A stretch of DNA of 64,000 nt from Halogeometricum sp. S3BR5-2 (GTDB lineage Archaea > Halobacteriota > Halobacteria > Halobacteriales > Haloferacaceae), in contig NZ_JAMQOQ010000006.1 of the NCBI RefSeq assembly GCF_031624635.1, forward strand, positions 124,001 through 188,000. The letters run 5' to 3'. The notes beneath the pieces are model-generated. The model worked only from the letters and a program-made list of their open reading frames with translations. It did not search any database and was not told the origin of the DNA. A program made the translations under genes and the position numbers. Each line of letters begins with the position of its first letter. The stretch's first letter is position 1. This document shows positions 62,181-64,000 of the stretch, piece by piece.

Positions 62181-62534
62181 CTACGACAGTTTCTCGCGGG
62201 CGATGGTGACGCCGGTGGGAGCGATGATTATCTGGTCGTCGCCCTTCTGGACGATGTCGCCGTCCACCTCGTCGGCCACCTGTCGCAGGTCGTCGACGAT
62301 GTGTTCCATCGTGCTGTCGGAGGTGGTGTGCCGCGTGATGTCCGCGATGACGAGGTTGCCGTCGTAGACGGCGTCCTTGATGGCGACGACGTCCTGCTTG
62401 CCGCCGATAGTCGCGATGCGGACGCTCATCCCCGCTTCGCCGCGAGCGGTGTCGAAGTCGTCCAAGTCGAGTTCGACGTAGTCCTCGGTGGTGTGGCTCT
62501 CGCCGCCACTGAGGATTTTGCTCATGATTCCCAT
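62181..62534 (-). CDS. sepF: archaeal SepF, FtsZ membrane anchor
   Basis: 117 residues opening MGIMSKILSGGESHTTEDYVELDLDDF. The amphipathic N-terminal MGIMSKIL can bind the membrane, and the SepF core spans VRIATIGGKQDVVAIKDAVYDGNLVIADITRHT and DGDIVQKGDDQIIIAPTGV. In haloarchaea SepF tethers FtsZ1/FtsZ2 rings and is essential for division. The order uvrA-sepF matches H. volcanii HVO_0393-HVO_0392 as I recall it. An in-frame Met at residue 4 is the only alternative start. Confidence 0.93.
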   Translation of the reverse strand: MGIMSKILSGGESHTTEDYVELDLDDFDTARGEAGMSVRIATIGGKQDVVAIKDAVYDGNLVIADITRHTTSDSTMEHIVDDLRQVADEVDGDIVQKGDDQIIIAPTGVTIAREKLS

Positions 62535-62626
62535 GTCGGCTACAACCGCTACGGCCGGGTTAGTTCTTACGTCAGACGCTCGTCAGACGCCCGACAGAAC
62601 GGGCGCCACGCGCCGGGATACCGGGG

Positions 62627-62632
62627 TTTTTG
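62627..62632 (+). promoter_or_regulatory. T-rich promoter element of the DUF1028 gene
   Basis: TTTTTG within GGGTTTTTGCG is 24-29 nt before the GTG at 62656 and supports a leaderless GTG start. Confidence 0.45.
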
Positions 62633-62655
62633 CGCCGGGCGTCCGACCCGCGAAC

Positions 62656-63330
62656 GTGACTTTCAGCATCTGCGTCCGCGAGCGATACGAGGGCGAACTG
62701 GGCGAGGAGCAGACGCGGTTCGGCGTCGCCGTCACGACGCGCCTCCCCGGCGTCGGGACGCTCTGCCCGTTCGCCTCCGAGAGCGGCGCCGTGGCGACGC
62801 AGAGCCTCGTGAACGTCGAGTTGGGGCGGAAGGGCGTCGCGTACCTCGACGACGGACTCGCCGTCGAAGACGCCCTGGAAGCCCTCCTGAACGCCGACGA
62901 GGGGCGCGAGCAGCGACAGTTGCACGGCGTCGGCTCGGAGGGAGAGTTCGCCTTCTCCGGCGAGGAGTGTCAGGGCTGGTTCGGCCACCGGACGGGAGGG
63001 AACTACACCGTCGCCGGCAACCTCCTCACCGGCGAGTCCGTCGTCGACGCCACCGCGGCGGCGTACGAGGGGGGCGACCGGTCGGAACCGCTGGCGAAGC
63101 GACTGGTGGACGCCCTCGACGCGGGTTACGAGGAGGGCGGCGACAAGCGCGAGGACTTGGAGGTTCAGAGCGCCGCGCTGGTGGTGGAGACGACGGAGGA
63201 GGAGTCCCCCCGACCGTACTACGACGACCTGCGGGTGGACGCGACGCGGACGCCGATTTCGGACCTCCGGGAGACGTACGAGACGGCCAGAGAGGGGTAC
63301 GAGGCGGCCGTCGAGAAGTATCAGGAGTAG
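62656..63330 (+). CDS. DUF1028 family protein (Ntn-hydrolase-like)
   Basis: 224 residues from GTG 62656, opening VTFSICVRERYEGELGEEQT. The family core is clear: TRLPGVGTLCPFASESGAVATQSLVNVELGRKGVAYLDDG, EALLNADEGREQRQLHGV and FSGEECQGWFGHRTGGNYTVAGNLLTGESVV. DUF1028 proteins resemble Ntn hydrolases and occur near peptide and amino-acid metabolism genes; the substrate is unknown. No signal peptide is seen. The residue after the initiator is Thr, a possible nucleophile only if the initiator is removed. It is divergent from sepF. Confidence 0.88.
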   Translation: MTFSICVRERYEGELGEEQTRFGVAVTTRLPGVGTLCPFASESGAVATQSLVNVELGRKGVAYLDDGLAVEDALEALLNADEGREQRQLHGVGSEGEFAFSGEECQGWFGHRTGGNYTVAGNLLTGESVVDATAAAYEGGDRSEPLAKRLVDALDAGYEEGGDKREDLEVQSAALVVETTEEESPRPYYDDLRVDATRTPISDLRETYETAREGYEAAVEKYQE

Positions 63331-63350
63331 TCCGGTCCGAAGCTCGAAGC

Positions 63351-63833
63351 TCAGACGGAGAACTGGAACAGGTCGTCGCCGACGTGGTGGAGCGACTCGA
63401 CGACTTTCCCCGAGTCGCCGACCATCTCGGAACCCGGTTCGAGGGCGCGGCCGACGGCGAGCACCTTGCCGTGCGTCTCCTCGGCTATCAGGACCAGGTC
63501 GCCCGCCTCGATGCCGTCGTCGGCGTCGACGATGCCGGGGCGCATCACGTCGGCGCCGTCGCTGACGAACGAGACGGCGCCCGCGTCGACGGTGACGACG
63601 TTCGACGTCGGTTCGTAGCCGTTGGCGCCCGCGACGGTGAGGAACGGGCGTTCGCCGTCCATGTAGACGACCACCGGGTCGCCGTCGACGAGGACCACGT
63701 CGAAGTCGGCGTCGGCGAGTTCGACCATCTCGTAGGCGTCGCCGTCCAACTCCACGCCGGTCTGTTCGGCGATGGCGTCCTCCAACTCCGAAATCTCGTC
63801 CGAGCGAAGGTGGTGGCGGGACTTGACCTTCAT
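63351..63833 (-). CDS. PUA-domain RNA-binding protein (MCT-1/archaeal translation-factor-like)
   Basis: 160 residues from ATG 63833. The N-terminal MKVKSRHHLRSDEISELEDAIAEQTG and FDVVLVDGDPVVVYMDGERPFLTVAGANG form the pre-PUA domain; the PUA domain follows (NVVTVDAGAVSFVSDGADVMRPGIVDADDGIEAGDLVLIAEETHGKVLAVGRAL). This layout is that of MCT-1/DENR-associated proteins and of an archaeal family of RNA-binding proteins. It probably interacts with tRNA or the ribosome. A TATA-like element lies at 63857-63866 on the minus strand. Confidence 0.9.
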   Translation of the reverse strand: MKVKSRHHLRSDEISELEDAIAEQTGVELDGDAYEMVELADADFDVVLVDGDPVVVYMDGERPFLTVAGANGYEPTSNVVTVDAGAVSFVSDGADVMRPGIVDADDGIEAGDLVLIAEETHGKVLAVGRALEPGSEMVGDSGKVVESLHHVGDDLFQFSV

Positions 63834-63856
63834 ACCCCCGTCCACGGAACCGGCGT

Positions 63857-63866
63857 GAATAAATCG
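63857..63866 (-). promoter_or_regulatory. TATA box of the PUA protein gene
   Basis: On the minus strand GATTTATTCA lies 24-33 nt before ATG 63833. Confidence 0.6.
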
Positions 63867-63935
63867 ACCGCTATCCGGGGCGGCGTCGGGCGTCCGCGGA
63901 CGACGACGCTCCCGGATGCGAGCGCGGAACAAACG

Positions 63936-63943
63936 CTAAGTAA
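63936..63943 (+). promoter_or_regulatory. TATA-like box of the truncated last gene
   Basis: CTAAGTAA is 22-29 nt before ATG 63965, the same octamer and spacing as before the HVO_0416-like gene. Confidence 0.5.
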
Positions 63944-63964
63944 CGCGGGTTCTTGCTGGCTTCT

Positions 63965-64000
63965 ATGTGGCGTTCCCGGACCAACCGGGGTCAGAAGACG
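63965..64000 (+). CDS. unidentified gene, first 12 codons (cut by window edge)
   Basis: An ATG at 63965 opens a frame to the window edge: MWRSRTNRGQKT. The well-placed TATA-like element supports a real start. Too little is visible to name the product; the basic opening is unlike the acidic proteins around it. Confidence 0.5.
   Translation, partial: MWRSRTNRGQKT

Overview
The window is haloarchaeal chromosome. It is GC-rich, nearly every protein is strongly acidic, secreted proteins carry Tat (twin-Arg) signals with lipobox or PGF-type anchors, and many genes are leaderless, with a TATA-like box about 25-30 nt before the start codon. Archaeal hallmark genes are present: thermosome, ABCE1, L40e, SecG/Sec61-beta, SepF, a PINc-ATPase, an MCT-1-like PUA protein, archaemetzincin and a HalOD1 protein. 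The order thermosome ... HVO_0416-like zinc finger ... UvrA-SepF recalls the Haloferax volcanii chromosome, so a Haloferacales member is my best guess, from memory of synteny rather than a search.

Layout. 1-8.5 kb: a cut-off MATE exporter, threonine deaminase with its RidA partner, tRNA-Ser(GGA) followed by partial copies of its 3' end, thermosome, a Tat cupredoxin and an ornithine-cyclodeaminase-family enzyme. 8.5-20.6 kb: TVP38 membrane protein, LeuRS, two Hsp20 genes, prephenate dehydratase, HisH, a NifU-like protein, family-4 uracil-DNA glycosylase, DUF99, MBL hydrolase, L40e, thioredoxin, SecG, PdxT and HisE. 20.6-33.7 kb: a SecD-head-like lipoprotein, MFS carrier, F420-dependent NADP reductase, a membrane cassette with a duplicated gene, HAD and UPF0146 proteins, archaemetzincin, RtcA, ABCE1 with an EMC6-like protein, PINc-ATPase and Mn catalase. 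33.7-47.5 kb: M20, M32 and M24 peptidases, UvrD-like helicase, SLC13 carrier, DUF502, riboflavin synthase, PrsW protease, FAU-1 and HalOD1. 47.5-64 kb: second NifU-like protein, LVIVD-repeat surface protein, ROK kinase, UspA, SDR, zinc-ribbon protein, YgfZ, geranylgeranyl-reductase-like protein, beta-propeller, UvrA, SepF, DUF1028, PUA protein and the first codons of a further gene.

The genes are mostly conserved housekeeping functions with recurrent themes: protein quality control and proteolysis, DNA repair, ribosome and RNA metabolism, and amino-acid, cofactor and lipid biosynthesis. I see no CRISPR array, transposase, integrase gene or obvious defence island. The least explained items are the tRNA-Ser 3'-end copies and inverted T-arm (3.3-3.6 kb), a run of perfect stem-loops between convergent genes (47.39-47.54 kb), operator-like repeats before the catalase and cyclodeaminase genes, a stand-alone SecD-head-like lipoprotein, a duplicated membrane-protein gene of unknown role, and the EMC6-like gene beside ABCE1. 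At least five genes encode fewer than 60 residues and are easily missed.
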